Source: Onchidella celtica (lineage: Eukaryota; Mollusca; Gastropoda; Systellommatophora; Onchidiidae). From it: a DNA stretch of 64,000 bases. The stretch is from assembly GCA_963931925.1 (NCBI GenBank), contig OZ007569.1, positions 76,684,479 through 76,748,478 on the forward strand, written 5' to 3'. This document shows, in pieces, positions 11,505 through 23,240 of the stretch (its first letter is position 1; each line of letters starts with the position of its first letter). The notes under the pieces were generated by a model that had not been told where the DNA came from, did no database searches, and saw only the letters and a program-made list of their open reading frames with translations. Made by a program: the position numbers and the translations under genes.

Positions 11505-13110
11505 TGACCTTTCAGTCAGAGAACACAGAAGTACAAATATTAAAGTGAACATCTGGCTTCTGTTGTATTACCAATAGCTGAAACATTTGAGTTCAATAAG
11601 AGGACACATCAAAGTGATGTTCGTCATTTACCACCTTGGGAGAAAATGAGTTAGAAATAATAATGAAAAGAGAAAAACTAGAATTGTTGCAGATGGAAAC
11701 ACGACTTAGCCAATTCGCTCACTGTTGTGGCAAAGAAATGTTGGAGCTGCCAGCAGTGAGACGGATCAACAATTTTTCTTGGGCTTTCAAAACGGACTTT
11801 TTGTCTATGAATCCGGACATTTTCCACTGCTGGAAGTTGATTCTTTCCGTTAAAACATTCTCAGTTGTTATCTGTTCTCCTGACGTGTTTCTTGCCTCTC
11901 CCCGTCATGTCAGATGCTCTTGTTTGTGAACTGTCCACGGGCTGCCCTTACCAAAACAATACTGATCTACCGATCTCCCGTCAGGCGAGAAGACCTGGAT
12001 CATTAATCCCGAAAATTGTTGCATTCCTGAAGCAAAACAAATGAAGTCAAAACTTTCACCTCTTGTTGACTTGGTCCTGAGCGTTTCTCACAAACACTGG
12101 ATTTCGTGGGGTCATTTCAATAAGCCATCCTGTACCTGAGGTCTATTCAAGCGAGCAAAGTCAAGTTGATTCTGCTGATGCAACCAGAGGGTTAAACACG
12201 AGTTAAGCATTATTGTATGGGAGAATGCTCAGGGCTATTATTTGAGGTGGAAGTCATAAATATCGCTGCGCTTGGAGAGCTCGCCATAAAACAGTTTTAC
12301 CATGGATGTGTGTCTGTCTTCACTGTTGTAATCATGACTCTTTGCTACCCCGGTGGTCAAGTGTAAGGGATAGACTCAAGGGATGAAGTTCTGGCTAAAG
12401 CTGAAAGATAAAGAAAAAAAGCTGAACTATTCCGCTGAATAACTCTATCATTACATTTGCACTCCGGGCACCTCTAAAGTTCAGCCAAAACCGCAGGGAG
12501 ACAATACTAATGAATGATCCGCAACTCGAGGCGTGAACAGATTTTGTTGGACCAAAAATTAATGTCGCGAAACTGTGGTATTTCTTATAAAGTCTTTATT
12601 GAATCTGGGCAGAAGTCAGTGCAGTTCTGTATAAGGATCATTATGAACAGATTACTGTGGTCGCTGCCATTCTTTGCGTTATCCTTCTACAACTACATGG
12701 ACACACCCATCAATGACGTCAAGATAGAATTAGTTAGGTTTAACTGTTCAGTCGACCTCGTCTACTTTTGTTCTATAGATTTACTAATTGATACAAGTAC
12801 AGAAATACTAACTGGCATGAATGTTAGGTGGAGCTGCTATTTTTAGATCTTGAACCATTGACATAAACAATGGCTCACCTGAAAATGAATTAGTCACCAC
12901 CCAGTTTTGTTTACATGGAAGGGAGTGCAAACATACAAGTGCGCTAATTTCACACTTGTGGACAGTTGACGTCACGCACCAACTATGCAGGGACTTTGCA
13001 TAACGTTCCCGGATCTGGTGGGGAAAATAGAAGATAGTTTTGTGAAAGAGCTGAGAGTTGCGGACTGAATGGGAGTTTGATGTTAACTGGTTTGATCTGA
13101 TAATGACTGC
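8913..13110. other. Intergenic DNA, no gene supported
   Basis: Contains T-runs, a CT-rich tract near 9207-9259, a poly-C run near 9540, poly-G runs near 9632-9648 and 10261-10277, a GT array near 10141-10165 and a long GA array listed separately. A 96-residue minus-strand ORF (10965-11255) has balanced amino-acid composition, but I recognise no family and there is no splice or codon evidence for it. The rest has only short ORFs. Confidence 0.5.
11416..11502. repeat. (GA)n microsatellite
   Basis: Near-perfect GA dinucleotide array of about 43 units; a homopurine tract that can form triplex DNA. The Arg-Glu ORFs across it are artefacts. Confidence 0.95.
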
Positions 13111-14196
13111 AGTAATACATGCATGGGCAGTAACTGTAATACATGCATGGACAGTAATACGTGCATGGACAGTAATGCGTGCATGGACAGTAATACATGC
13201 ATGGACAGTAATACATGCATGGACAGTAATACATGCATGGACAGTAATACGTGCATGGACAGTAATACGTGCATGGACAGTAATACGTGCATGGACAGTA
13301 ATACATGCATGGACCGTAATACATGCATGGACAGTAATACGTGCATGGACAGTAATACATGCATGGACAGTAATACGTGCATGGACAGTAATACGTGCAT
13401 GGACAGTAATACGTGCATGGACAGTAATACATGCATGGACAGTAATACATGCATGGACAGTAATACATGCATGGACAGTAATACGTGCATGGACAGTAAT
13501 ACGTGCATGGTCAGTAATACATGCATGGACAGTAATACATGCATGGACAGTAATACATGCATGGACAGTCATACATGCATGGACAGTCATACATGCATGG
13601 ACAGTAATACATGCATGGACAGTAATATGTGCAAGGACAGTAATACATGCATGGACAGTAATACATGCATGAACAGTAATACGTGCATGAACAGTAATAC
13701 GTGCATGGACAGTAATACATGCATGAACAGTAATACATGCATGGACAGTAATACATGCATGAACAGTAATACGTGCATGGACAGTAATACGTGCATGGAC
13801 AGTAATACGTGCATGGACAGCTATACATGCATGAACAGTAATACACGCATGGACAGCTATACATGCATGAACAGTAATACATGCATGGACAGTAATACAT
13901 GCATGGACAGTAATACGTGCATGAACAGTAATACATGCATGGACAGTAATACGTGCATGGACAGTAATACGTGCATGGACAGCTATACATGCATGAACAG
14001 TAATACATGCATGGACAGTAATACATGCATGGACAGTAATACGTGCATGGACAGTAATACATGCATTGACAGTTATACGTGCATTGACAGTAATACATGC
14101 ATGGACAGTAATACGTACATGGACAGTAATACGTGCATGGACAGTAATACGTGCATTGACAGTAATACATGCATGGACAGTAATACGTACATGGAC
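13111..14196. repeat. 18-bp minisatellite, 60 copies
   Basis: The consensus unit is AGTAATACATGCATGGAC. Two units and a 6-bp interruption open the array. From 13153 the 18-bp register is kept without any indel for 58 consecutive units. Variation is almost entirely substitutions: ACATGC versus ACGTGC, GGACAG versus GAACAG, AGTAAT versus AGCTAT, and a few TGCATT. Each unit has the palindrome ATGCAT. Because 18 is a multiple of three and the unit has no stop in most frames, it produces several long ORFs (up to 490 codons on the minus strand and 369 on the plus strand). Their repeat-only composition shows they are by-products. Confidence 0.97.
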
Positions 14197-15684
14197 AGTA
14201 CAAGCCTGAGTGTGACTGTTGAGTGGAAATGAGAAAGGAATCTTTATGCTTATTTTGTTTACTGAAATGTAAATAAACAACAGGAATTTCTAGTTAAGTC
14301 TTTATGTGATGTTGACATTATCCTGATCATAATCAATTAAAAAAAATAATTCAGTACATCCTTGGCAGAAAATATTAGAAAAGTTGATAAATACAGACTT
14401 GATAACGGCTTATAAATACGTGTGTGAATTTATCGGAATAAATATTGATCTATCGACCTGATCAACCAAACGATTTGTTCAGATGAAATCTGTCCACCTG
14501 TAGCTTCTTAGAATTTTTTGCCCTATTTCATTTCTTCTGATTTCAAATAGATATGGATAAAATTCAACTGAAGATTTGCTATTATCAAAACAAATAGAGA
14601 GAGAGAGAGAGAGAGAGAATGAGATTAAAAAATGATTTTGTTATCAAGTCCAATCCGTCTGGACACCCGTGGGCGCTGGAAAGTTCTATTTATTTATTTT
14701 TTTAAATTTCCGTTTGTTCTGTGAGGACACCTCCACTGCGCAGCATGGCACACATCTCTGAGTATACACGGCATGTGTGTGTTTATACGTGAGTGAACAT
14801 GCATGTGTGCTCTTGGGAAATTTGGGACACTGGCGTTGTGTAATGTGGTCTGATTGTTGTTCCGTGAGTACACCCGGGCTCTCATATCTGTATATGTGCA
14901 TTTTTTTTTTCCTCTGAAGTACCTTGATTTGAGCATGTTTACTTTGTGAGACGGGACCTAATTTGTGTTCTATTCCGGTAGTTATTGACATGACTTAGTT
15001 TACTTTTTGACTGGCAACCAATCGGGGATCAGTCAAGTACTCATCCTCTCATCTTAGAATTAGGAGGACGATCGAGTGTATTTACGTGCTGTATGCCAAA
15101 GAACGGAAGCCACAATGAGATAAACATCTTGCTCTTAATGATATTAACACTGTTCTATTATGTTAACAAACCAGCATTATACAAAAAGGTAAAGGGGGAG
15201 AGATAGAGATGAGAGCACAGAGACGCAACACATTTTGTCATAAAACCAATTATTATAATAAACATTTCTGTCCTGTCAAAAAAACAACAAAAAACGAGTG
15301 TGAGGGTAGGGGGAATAATCAGGCAACAAAAGGGAGAAGAAAAAACAATAATGGTAATTGGGATGATAAACCGCCATATTCAAAGACATTATTTACATTT
15401 GCGCATGTGTTCAGGATGAGATCAGAGACATGATTAGATGTAACTTGGCGCTGTTGGGTTTTGAATTTGCTGACCACGTTCCATCAGTGGCATTCGTGTG
15501 TATGTGTGTGTATGTGGTGGGAGGTGAGGTGGGGGTGGTGCTTTCCTTTTCACCATAATTTGGCTATATCACATAATTATGTGGTTTTGTCCCCCCACCC
15601 ACCCACCTTTCACCTACCACTCCCGCCAGACCGCCGACTACTAGGTGCCTTCAAAACACCTAAGTAGGTCAGACCCTGTCCTCC
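14197..15684. other. Intergenic DNA, no gene seen
   Basis: AT-rich, with a GA array near 14597-14620 and T-runs near 14696 and 14900. ORFs are short and unlike any family I know. Confidence 0.55.
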
Positions 15685-15756
15685 AAAGGGATTCAACCCT
15701 ATGACATCTCGTACCCAGGCAATGTGTTCTAACCACCAGACTACCGAGCCAACCAC
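15685..15756 (-). mobile_element. tRNA-derived SINE head (degenerate)
   Basis: Read on the minus strand it carries an A-box-like TGGCTCGGTAGTCTGG and, about 35 bp further, a B-box-like GGGTTGAATCCC, the spacing of a tRNA-derived RNA polymerase III promoter. It does not fold as an intact tRNA, and the sequence continues into unrelated body sequence, so it reads as a SINE rather than a tRNA gene. The body after the B box (CTTTGGAGGACAGG) loosely resembles that of the copy near 57.3 kb. Confidence 0.55.
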
Positions 15757-16819
15757 ACAACAGCACAAGTAAGTGCATTCTCTCGTAAACTGAGATCCAA
15801 TACTGTACTGGCTGAGGAGCCATGGCTTCCACTGTCCGCGCCCTGTGCCCGCCATTGCTACCTCAGGAACGGTTCATCATTTGGAGACCCTATTGTAATG
15901 TTGTATTGATGACAGTGGCAGATGTCACAACAGCAGCAAAGTCAGAGAAATCGATCGAGTGAAAGAATATTCTATACAGGCCAGTTGTTTTACTGTAAAC
16001 AATAGCTGAGTGACACAAAATCATTTTTAACTCGCGGACAAAATTTAAGATGTCGACGGTGACAGGGAACATTGTCGTATGTCGTATTTCACAAATTTTG
16101 GAGGAGACAAGCCAAACCTACCAATTCGCGTAGGATGTTCTACTCTAAAGTTTATACTGGTGGGCCACTGGTTCAAGTTTGTCAAGACTCAGTTTCCCTG
16201 TCAAATATTCCACTATGGAGTTCAGCGTGACCTGGCACACGAACAAGACGGAAACAGTTCTGTCGCTACTCAGCAACAGTCCACACACAGCTCACAGGAC
16301 CATTCTTCTTTCATTCATTTTATTTTGCCTCAACTCAAATGGGTCGTTTTTTGTTGTTGTTTTTTTGTTTGGACGCCAACCAAGTAATCCAAACAGTGTA
16401 CAACATTTATCTTGGTCTTTCTACAAATAAACAGGACAGTAAGCAGTATTTGTCTGACGCTGATCTCTGCACGTCTTGCCATTGTTTCTATAAATTGATA
16501 ACGTGGGCGGAGCAGCTCCACATCAAAACTACATAATTATTGTTTATTATGTTGATCTGATTTTCCCAATATTACAACCTATAAGTACCAACAGCCCATT
16601 AAGTGTTAAACTTGTTTGGAAGTGGTCCGACATCTATTCCCGTGTGTCCCTGATCAGGTAAGGATCAGATTCAGATCTGACATTCAGTTCAAGGATTCCT
16701 GGTTTCCCCGTGTCCCAGATCTGTACAATTCCTCACCTACTGTGGCTGGGTCAGGGGCCGGACTTTCTTCTCAGATTCAGCCGTTTATTGTTAAGTTTCT
16801 AAACTGTTTGGAGCTGTCA
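15757..16819. other. Intergenic DNA, no gene seen
   Basis: No protein-coding candidate. A sequence at about 16125-16180 ends in GGTTCAAGTTTG, a possible weak B-box-like element on the plus strand, too degenerate to call as a SINE. Confidence 0.5.
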
Positions 16820-16884
16820 TCATACACGTCATCATCATCATCATACACATCATCATCATACACATCATCATTATACACATCTGT
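16820..16884. repeat. CATCATCATACA-type array (short)
   Basis: Mixed CATCAT and ACACAT repeats of the same type as the longer array at 18473-18736. The two arrays bracket a segment of about 1.6 kb. Confidence 0.85.
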
Positions 16885-18472
16885 CACAAAGCGCAGGTGC
16901 AGACAATGGTACTGCAAATGCGGTTTGCAACCTTGGGATGTTCCGGCCTATGAGTGACTACAACACACCAATGGAAACAAGTGCTTTACAGTTATACACA
17001 CAATAAATTTATTGGGACACGTGGGATGGGGGCTTAATTAATGTTGGTAAAATAGTCTAAATAACGTGACAGAAAAGATGGACAAATATTTCATACAGAT
17101 ATAAAATGGCAATGATCCAAAGATAATAAATGTGACAACAATAACCTAAACTAACTACCCTGAAAGAAGAGGTTTCTGATTAATACAATGGAATGACCAT
17201 AAAATGGATTATAGTATGCAACACTAAAACACAGATAAAAAGGTCGTTGTATATCTCACCAGCTCTGCACTCAAAGAACGTTTCACACAGGATATATCCA
17301 CACTCTTCCAATAATTACTCTAACTAAAATGTTACTTAAACTTGTCCTATATCTTGAATCTGTAAACTTGACGATGATGGTCCTAAACCGAAGAATGTCC
17401 GGTCTCTTGGGAAACTGGACTCCACAAGATAATGTTCTCTTAAATTCACTACAGGATACACTCAATTGCAAGTATGTCCTTACTCCACATAAAAAGCACT
17501 GTTCACATCCACAAGATGACTACTAGTATACAACTAATGTCCTGATAAGGCTCTGGTCACAGTCACAGGATACACAACAGGATCGAAATGTCCTAACAAT
17601 ATGCATAGGATACTTTAAAACAGGTGGTTACTTTATGGTCTTGGCCTCTAGCCTTCCCGCTGTTCTGCACAATTCACAGAAACGCCGGGTACAATGCCCT
17701 ACACGCGGACAGAAGCCTGCCTGGTCACGCTGAGACTTACAGGTCTAACACTGCCACAAGAAGCGAGTACAACACTGGCAATTAACGAGTTCCTTAAGAA
17801 CTTAGGATATGTGCAATATATGCACCGCGTACATGAGCTAACTTTAACTTTAAGCTTAGACTCACACGCCGCTCTAACCGAGCTTATTTCATGCTTTGAC
17901 AAAGCAAGAAATACAGTAATTTACTATGACTAAGTCCTACGCGAACTTGAAAGTCATAAACGCTCTATACACGAGCTAACTTAACACACCGTATAGGCTA
18001 TGTTAATATACGTCTGTGTCTTACAATAAGAACGACAGACAGGTACACCACTCTACGTGAGCGGGACCTCGCTCCTTACAAGCTAAATTTTATTACAGGC
18101 CTTAATAGACACTGTAAATACACGCCTGAGTTCTACAGGCAGGTACACTGCTTCGCACGAGCAGGACCTCGCAGTGAGTCTATCGCAAGCGGACTGACGA
18201 CTCCAGATTTGCTCTGGAATATATACAGAAACTCAAAATTACAGAAAATTACAGAGGGGAAAACTGGGAGGTTCTAGCTAGCTCGAATTCGTGAGCCATA
18301 AAAACGTGCACAAAGATTCTACGATGGCCAAACTCGGACGCTGGGGTATTGGGTGGACGGGTCAGAGATAATTGCTCTACCCGCAGATAGCCTGAGACAT
18401 AACTTGGAACAATAGATCAGGAAGGTGGACCGGTCGAACGGGCAAGTGGACGGTCATTACGCGGCATTTCGT
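16885..18472. other. Unidentified segment between two related arrays
   Basis: No convincing coding sequence. Near 17000 there is AATAAATTTATTGGGACAC, so a polyadenylation-like AATAAA is present on both strands. From 17280 to 17620 short motifs TGTCCT and AGGATA recur many times. Two diverged copies of a 40-bp segment (containing ACAGACAGGTACACC at 18034 and ACAGGCAGGTACACT at 18134, each followed by a GGACCTCGC core) lie 100 bp apart. This could be part of a mobile element whose family I do not recognise. Confidence 0.4.
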
Positions 18473-18736
18473 TACATCATACACATCATCATCATACACA
18501 TCATCATACACATCATCATCATACACATCATCATACACATCATACACATCATCATGCACATCATCATCATACACATCATACACATCATCATACACATCAT
18601 CATCATACACATCGTCATCATCATCATACACATCATCATCATCATACACAACATCATCATACACATCATCATCATCGTACACATCACCATCATACACATC
18701 GTCATACACATCATCATACACATCATCATCATCATG
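18473..18736. repeat. CATCATCATACA compound array
   Basis: About 260 bp of CATCAT triplets punctuated by ACACAT at irregular spacing, giving an imperfect 9-, 12- or 15-bp higher period. Read in the other frames and strand it yields Ile-His, Met-Cys or Asp-Val-Tyr repeat ORFs, all spurious. Confidence 0.93.
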
Positions 18737-20880
18737 CAAAATATATGGGGCTCGAGAGCGAACACTTCAGCATCTGAAACTATGTGACCACGTGACCAAG
18801 AATTGTGAAATTTTAAATGCTGCCTTAATTTTGGATTACGTGAACAAAATCAACAATTGGGCACAAAATTTACTCCTTGATATATTATCTTTCAATTATT
18901 TACATTTTTGTAGCCACGAAAGAAAAAAAAAAAGACACAGTTTGGTGGAGGAGAATGGAAAAGTATGATCGGGAATTTCAGTAAATATCACGTTCAAGGT
19001 CAACGGGGTCAGCTGGTCTATTGTTAGAATCATTAACGCAGGAACAGAATATATACACGTGTTTTTTGCACATCATTCATGTCCTTTAGAGAGAAGCTCA
19101 ATAGTTATTGGACACCCACACTTCCTGTCCCCATCACACACATACACACACACACGCGAGAACTCCAACACACCCACATACAGGAGAGGGGGAATGGGGT
19201 TGGGGTGGGGAGGACAGAGGGTAGAGATGGATGGTGGAAAGCTGTACAGCAGCAAACGCTGGAACGCGTTTCATTTTCTGAGCTCAAGTTGAAGTCGACA
19301 AAGCGTGAGCACTTGAGTATTGAAGACAACTCATTGACCACATTCATCATTTAACGATCATCAGCTTTTCTCTTTGGTAATTCCCGTCGAGTACGACAAG
19401 TTGAGCTATTCAACAGCGGCTAAAGCTACTTCATGAAATAAACTTCACAGGAAATTATGCTAGAAAACAAAGGTCTGATGTTCGGCTATCAACTTGGCAA
19501 AATTCCTGACCTCCTGTACCAACTTGTAAAACATTTGACTTTGACTTTGAAATACGGGCAGAAACTAAGTGATCTCTTTAATACTGGCTGTTGTAATACC
19601 CGAGGCTTCAGGGTTCAGAGAGAGCGAACTGTTGCTCATCATTGACTGTATCACGTAGCATCAACTTTTCACAGCCTGGACTGAATGGCAAACAAAGATC
19701 AAACGTCAATGGACATGTTTTCCTGTTGTAGGTATGAACGGAACAGTTTGTGGCGTACGTAACATTTGACAAAGAAATGGTGTCATATTTACAACCGGTG
19801 GCAAACAAATGAAGCCTCAGATAGTATTCTGAATGCTAGTCTAGGCGACGGCCATTTGTACTCTGAATGCTAAATTTTATATTCCATTGGCCTGTTGTTG
19901 TTTCATCAAGAGACCTGGGAGAGTCATGGCAACAGGAATATTTATGGAATGTAAAATAAAATTGTGCCCTTTTCGTTCCCAAAAGATAGAAAGAAAACGT
20001 ATTGGTGGAGGGAAAAAACACGAAAAAATTAAATGAATAAACGATTGAAAGACTGATAGAATGAATGAATGAATGAATGAATAAATAAGTAAATGAATTA
20101 ATCTGCCTATCTGTTCATCTGTGCATTCGCACAATTGAGCGAACATAAACCAGCCAGCCCAGGCTCAATAACGAATATTTACAACTCTAATGAATTTGCT
20201 ATCATTTGTTATGAAATTCGAAAACAAAGATTTTGATCAGACGAATTAGCGTAAAGAAAGGAAATCGATCAAGGCGTTTGTTTGCCGGACGCAATAGTTT
20301 TTTGGTCAACATTCACAGTTTCTGCCTGTCTGAAAACTCCGGCATTTGCCCTCTCTTTTTTTTTAAAAACTTTTTTTTTATTTTAATAATCCTTACAGTG
20401 TCATGTCATATCGTACACGTGTGTTGGCAACAAAAATCTTGGTGACATCTACACGCTGATAAATTAACAACGAGAAAGAAAAAATAGAACTGGAGTTTGG
20501 TGGTGGTGGGGGGGGGGGGTGGGTGGGTGAGGGGAAGAAGGGAGTTGTATCCTAACTGGTGGTACCACCTGTCTATTACGACCTGTCTATAATGGTGTTG
20601 CAGTATCTGTCCTCGAGTGGGCGCGTCATGTCATGCAAAACTACGGTAGCACATTGCACGCTGCAGCCTCAGTCAGTACCTAGATAGCCCGAGGAGGCAG
20701 TAGAGAGAGAGAGAGAGAAGGCCCTGCAAGGACTGGCTAGATACAGCATAGAAAATAAAAACTACAGCAGAACTGGTGCGGGCGACCATCGATTAACAGT
20801 GAGTCGACTTGTGTGATCAGCCTGCAATGAATTTGCAGCTCCCGAGTGCATAATACCAAACTAATTAAATTTCCTATGCT
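18737..20880. other. Intergenic DNA upstream of goosecoid, no gene seen
   Basis: AT-rich, with A-runs near 18924, T-runs near 20357, a GAAT array near 20060-20100, a G-run near 20508-20520 and a GA tract near 20703-20720. No ORF is supported. Confidence 0.55.
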
Positions 20881-20924
20881 ACAACGTGACTAAATAGAAT
20901 TATTTTATTTGTGAAACGCTCTCT

Positions 20925-21110
20925 AACGGTTGACAGAGAGCCCCGGGGACGCTGTGATCAATATTATTGGATGTAGCGCCGGCTGACTCCGCCCCTCGCG
21001 CCGTCAATCGACAGCGCTTTGGAAAGTGATCGCATTGTCGACGGTGACGATCTCTCGCCGATCCCCTTAGGGGGGCGGGCTTACAGCGCTTTGTTGTATT
21101 TGAGACCCAA
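20925..21110. promoter_or_regulatory. CpG-containing GC-rich patch upstream of goosecoid (candidate proximal regulatory DNA)
   Basis: Unlike the AT-rich DNA around it, this stretch is GC-rich with many CpG dinucleotides (GTCGACGGTGACGATC, CTCGCGCCGTC) and a GGGGGGCGGG box. The decamer CAGCGCTTTG occurs twice, near 21012 and 21086. A small minus-strand ORF crosses it but has no family resemblance. Its position 1.7-1.9 kb before the goosecoid ATG and just upstream of a TATA-like element suggests promoter-proximal DNA. This is an inference from composition and position. Confidence 0.35.
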
Positions 21111-21274
21111 TGAAAATTGTATCCAACGCTCGAGTGATCTAAACTTGTCACTGGTAAAGCTACTGCACTCGACAAACGCCAGAATAATAATAGAGCTTTC
21201 TGTTGCTACAGCTCAGTGTGAACCTCACTATATTCTCCGCTCCATGCTGTGAATTTGAGCTCTGGTATTTCTTT

Positions 21275-21280
21275 TATAAA
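21275..21280 (+). promoter_or_regulatory. TATA-like element, candidate goosecoid promoter
   Basis: TATAAA followed by T, on the goosecoid strand. A start about 30 bp downstream would give a non-coding first exon ending at the strong donor at 21543. A competing TATAAAT lies at 22764-22770, only 60 bp before the ATG, and would give a very short leader. Neither can be chosen without transcript data. Confidence 0.3.
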
Positions 21281-21304
21281 TCCTCTTTTGTTCTTGTGGG
21301 ACTT

Positions 21305-21543
21305 TGGGATGAAAACGGACTATAGAACTGGAGTTTTCTCACCCACACTATCTGTTAATTGCAGGCCTGTGAGACAAGGATAAGTAGGAACCTGGCAGAT
21401 ATTGCTGCAGTCTGTTCAACATCACTAATCTTCTGTCTGTGCTCACCCGATTATCCGCTCATATTCTAGTTATCTCTCGGATTTGGCGCACTGGCAAACA
21501 TTGGTGACTACCTTCAAGGGTCACAGAAGCTCAGGTTGTGATG
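21305..21543 (+). other. Putative non-coding first exon of goosecoid
   Basis: The right edge is a consensus donor (GATG|GTGAGT). A matching acceptor with a long T-tract and TTTCAAG lies at 22507, so a 5' UTR intron of about 960 bp is possible. The left edge is only a guess from the TATA-like element. The candidate exon itself shows no protein-like ORF joined to gsc. Inference only. Confidence 0.3.
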
Positions 21544-21960
21544 GTGAGTACTCTGAAACTTGTCTATATCAATCTTTGTCTTTCAAAAGATTTCAGATTC
21601 TTTCGTATTTAAATTTTCCATCTACTAAAGCCATAATTTCTTCTCAAGATTGAACGGTTGGTAGGGTGAACTATCAATCTTTGAAGAACAATTTTGTGTG
21701 TGTGTGTGTTCAGTGTAGGCCTATGTAGATGTAATATCTGTGTTGTTGTGAGCCGCGGAGCTTGGAGGATTAAAATAGTTTGTAGATCTTGGACTTGTTA
21801 CACTCAAGTAGAGTAGTTTTTGTTTTGTTTTTGTCTTCAATTCTTTCATGTTGAGGAATTGTTTGTGTTGTGGGACTACCGGTACCGCCACTCACAACTG
21901 AAACACCAGCAATAAAATGTCTTGTCCTTGTTTTCATGCCATACACAAACTGTGCTGTAT

Positions 21961-22296
21961 GCTGTATGATGTCTGGTATATGCTGTATGATGTCTGGTAT
22001 ATGCTGTATGATGTCTGGTATATGCTGTATGATGTCTGGTATATGCTGTATGATGTCTGGTATATGCTGTATGATGTCTGGTATATGCTGTATGATGTCT
22101 GGTATATGCTGTATGATGTCTGGTATATGCTGTATGATGTCTGGTATATGCTGTATGATGTCTGGTATATGCTGTATGATGTCTGGTATATGCTGTATGA
22201 TGTCTGGTATATGCTGTATGATGTCTGGTATATGCTGTATGATGTCTGGTATATGCTGTATGATGTCTGGTATATGCTGTATGATGTCTGGTATAT
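21961..22296. repeat. 21-bp minisatellite, 16 copies plus a partial
   Basis: The unit begins GCTGTATGATGTCTGG and ends TATAT. Sixteen complete copies keep exact register and I see no base differences between them; a partial 17th copy breaks off at GATTAGC. The period is a multiple of three, so Cys-Met-Ser-Gly-Ile type repeat ORFs run through it on both strands; these are not genes. It lies 530 bp before the goosecoid start codon, inside the putative 5' UTR intron. Confidence 0.97.
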
Positions 22297-22480
22297 GCTG
22301 TATGATTAGCAACAAGAACAACAACAGACACACCCATGGACTTGCCATGTTTTGGAGTTAAATAATAGCGAATTAAAAAAAAAAAATATCGTTTGAAAAA
22401 AGAGGACAAAAACATTGGGGGGGGGGGAATGGTTGTATCTACATGTTTAAATGAATGTTTTCAGAATGAATGAAATTGAT

Positions 22481-22507
22481 CTCTTTTTTTTTTTTTTTCG
22501 TTTCAAG
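22481..22507 (+). other. Candidate 3' splice site with long polypyrimidine tract
   Basis: CTC followed by about 15 T residues, then CGTTTCAAG. A textbook polypyrimidine tract on the goosecoid strand, suggesting that the coding exon's upstream edge is at 22508. The AAG acceptor is acceptable though less favoured than CAG. Confidence 0.45.
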
Positions 22508-22828
22508 TGCTGTAGAAAGAACGACAGCCTGGACTATTCATTGTGAGGAACTTTAGATCGAATTCACAAACTTATTGTAGAATCGTCCAACTCAGGATAT
22601 CCAACCGTTTCTTGTGGTGATTTGCAAGTATTTGGAAAGTGCAGCTGTTTAGACATTAATTAATTCAAGCAGAGAACATTAAAATTTGTGATCATCAGTT
22701 CTAAACATTTGAACGATTTCACATTTCCCTAGACGCCAGCAGTGTTTGAAAGTTCAATAGTTCTATAAATTGCGGACATTGGGCGATAGTTGTAACTGTC
22801 TCCCACCACGACGTTCTGTGTGTCCAAC
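22508..22828 (+). other. gsc: Goosecoid 5' leader (5' UTR portion of coding exon 1)
   Basis: This 321-bp stretch between the candidate acceptor and the start codon contains no ATG in any plus frame that I can find, as expected of a 5' UTR. An in-frame TAA at 22793-22795 closes the reading frame just before the start, which fixes the first usable ATG at 22829. It also holds a TATAAAT at 22764, so an alternative start of transcription inside it is possible. Confidence 0.5.
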
Positions 22829-23240
22829 ATGCTGCGGTCTCCAGAGAAAGATATACCCCCACGCGTTCCTCCCCTGGTCTATGACGAACGTCTTCAAGAG
22901 GAACTCAAACTGAAAATGGCCTCCGACTCCGTGTCTCGACCATCACCATTTCACCCGAGCGCCCGAGTGCTGGACAATCTGGCTCTGGCTCCACATCTGC
23001 ACCCACTCACCTATCTGTACAGTGGACTCGGGGGTCTGTCCGCTGCCCTGACAGCTGAGCACCTCAAGAGTTGTCAGACAACCTTCTCCTCAATGCTGAC
23101 ACCAAGTGCAGTGACTGGAAGCGCCTTCAGTATAGACAGTATTCTGAACCGGCCAGGTCCGACTACCTTTCCCACCCCTCACAGACCTGCACCATATTTT
23201 CACTACCCAGGTTTGCCTGCCCCACACCATGAACTTCTCG
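22829..23240 (+). CDS. gsc: Goosecoid homeobox protein, coding exon 1 (residues 1-137 and part of 138)
   Basis: Goosecoid is a nuclear DNA-binding repressor used in axial, foregut and head patterning; in molluscs and annelids it is an anterior/foregut marker. This exon encodes the N-terminal region. Its landmark is FSIDSIL at residues 100-106, followed by NRP: the GEH/eh1 motif that recruits Groucho/TLE corepressors and is diagnostic of Gsc. Vertebrate Gsc starts almost directly with this motif, so about 100 residues here are an N-terminal extension, rich in Pro, Leu and His, as in other invertebrate Gsc proteins. The start is the first ATG after an in-frame TAA, with A at -3. The exon ends at CTCG|GTAAGT, phase 1. 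The frame stays open for another 68 bp into the intron, which is not coding. Exons 2 and 3 complete a 351-residue protein. Confidence 0.92.

Noticed and set aside
12808-14280. A 490-codon minus-strand ORF and overlapping plus-strand ORFs up to 369 codons
   Set aside because: They are translations of the 18-bp tandem repeat, whose period is a multiple of three and which lacks stops. Every frame gives a short-period peptide, the flanking parts look like no protein family, and several mutually exclusive frames are equally open.
21770-22415. ORFs of 130-192 codons on both strands upstream of goosecoid
   Set aside because: They are readings of the perfect 21-bp array in four frames at once.
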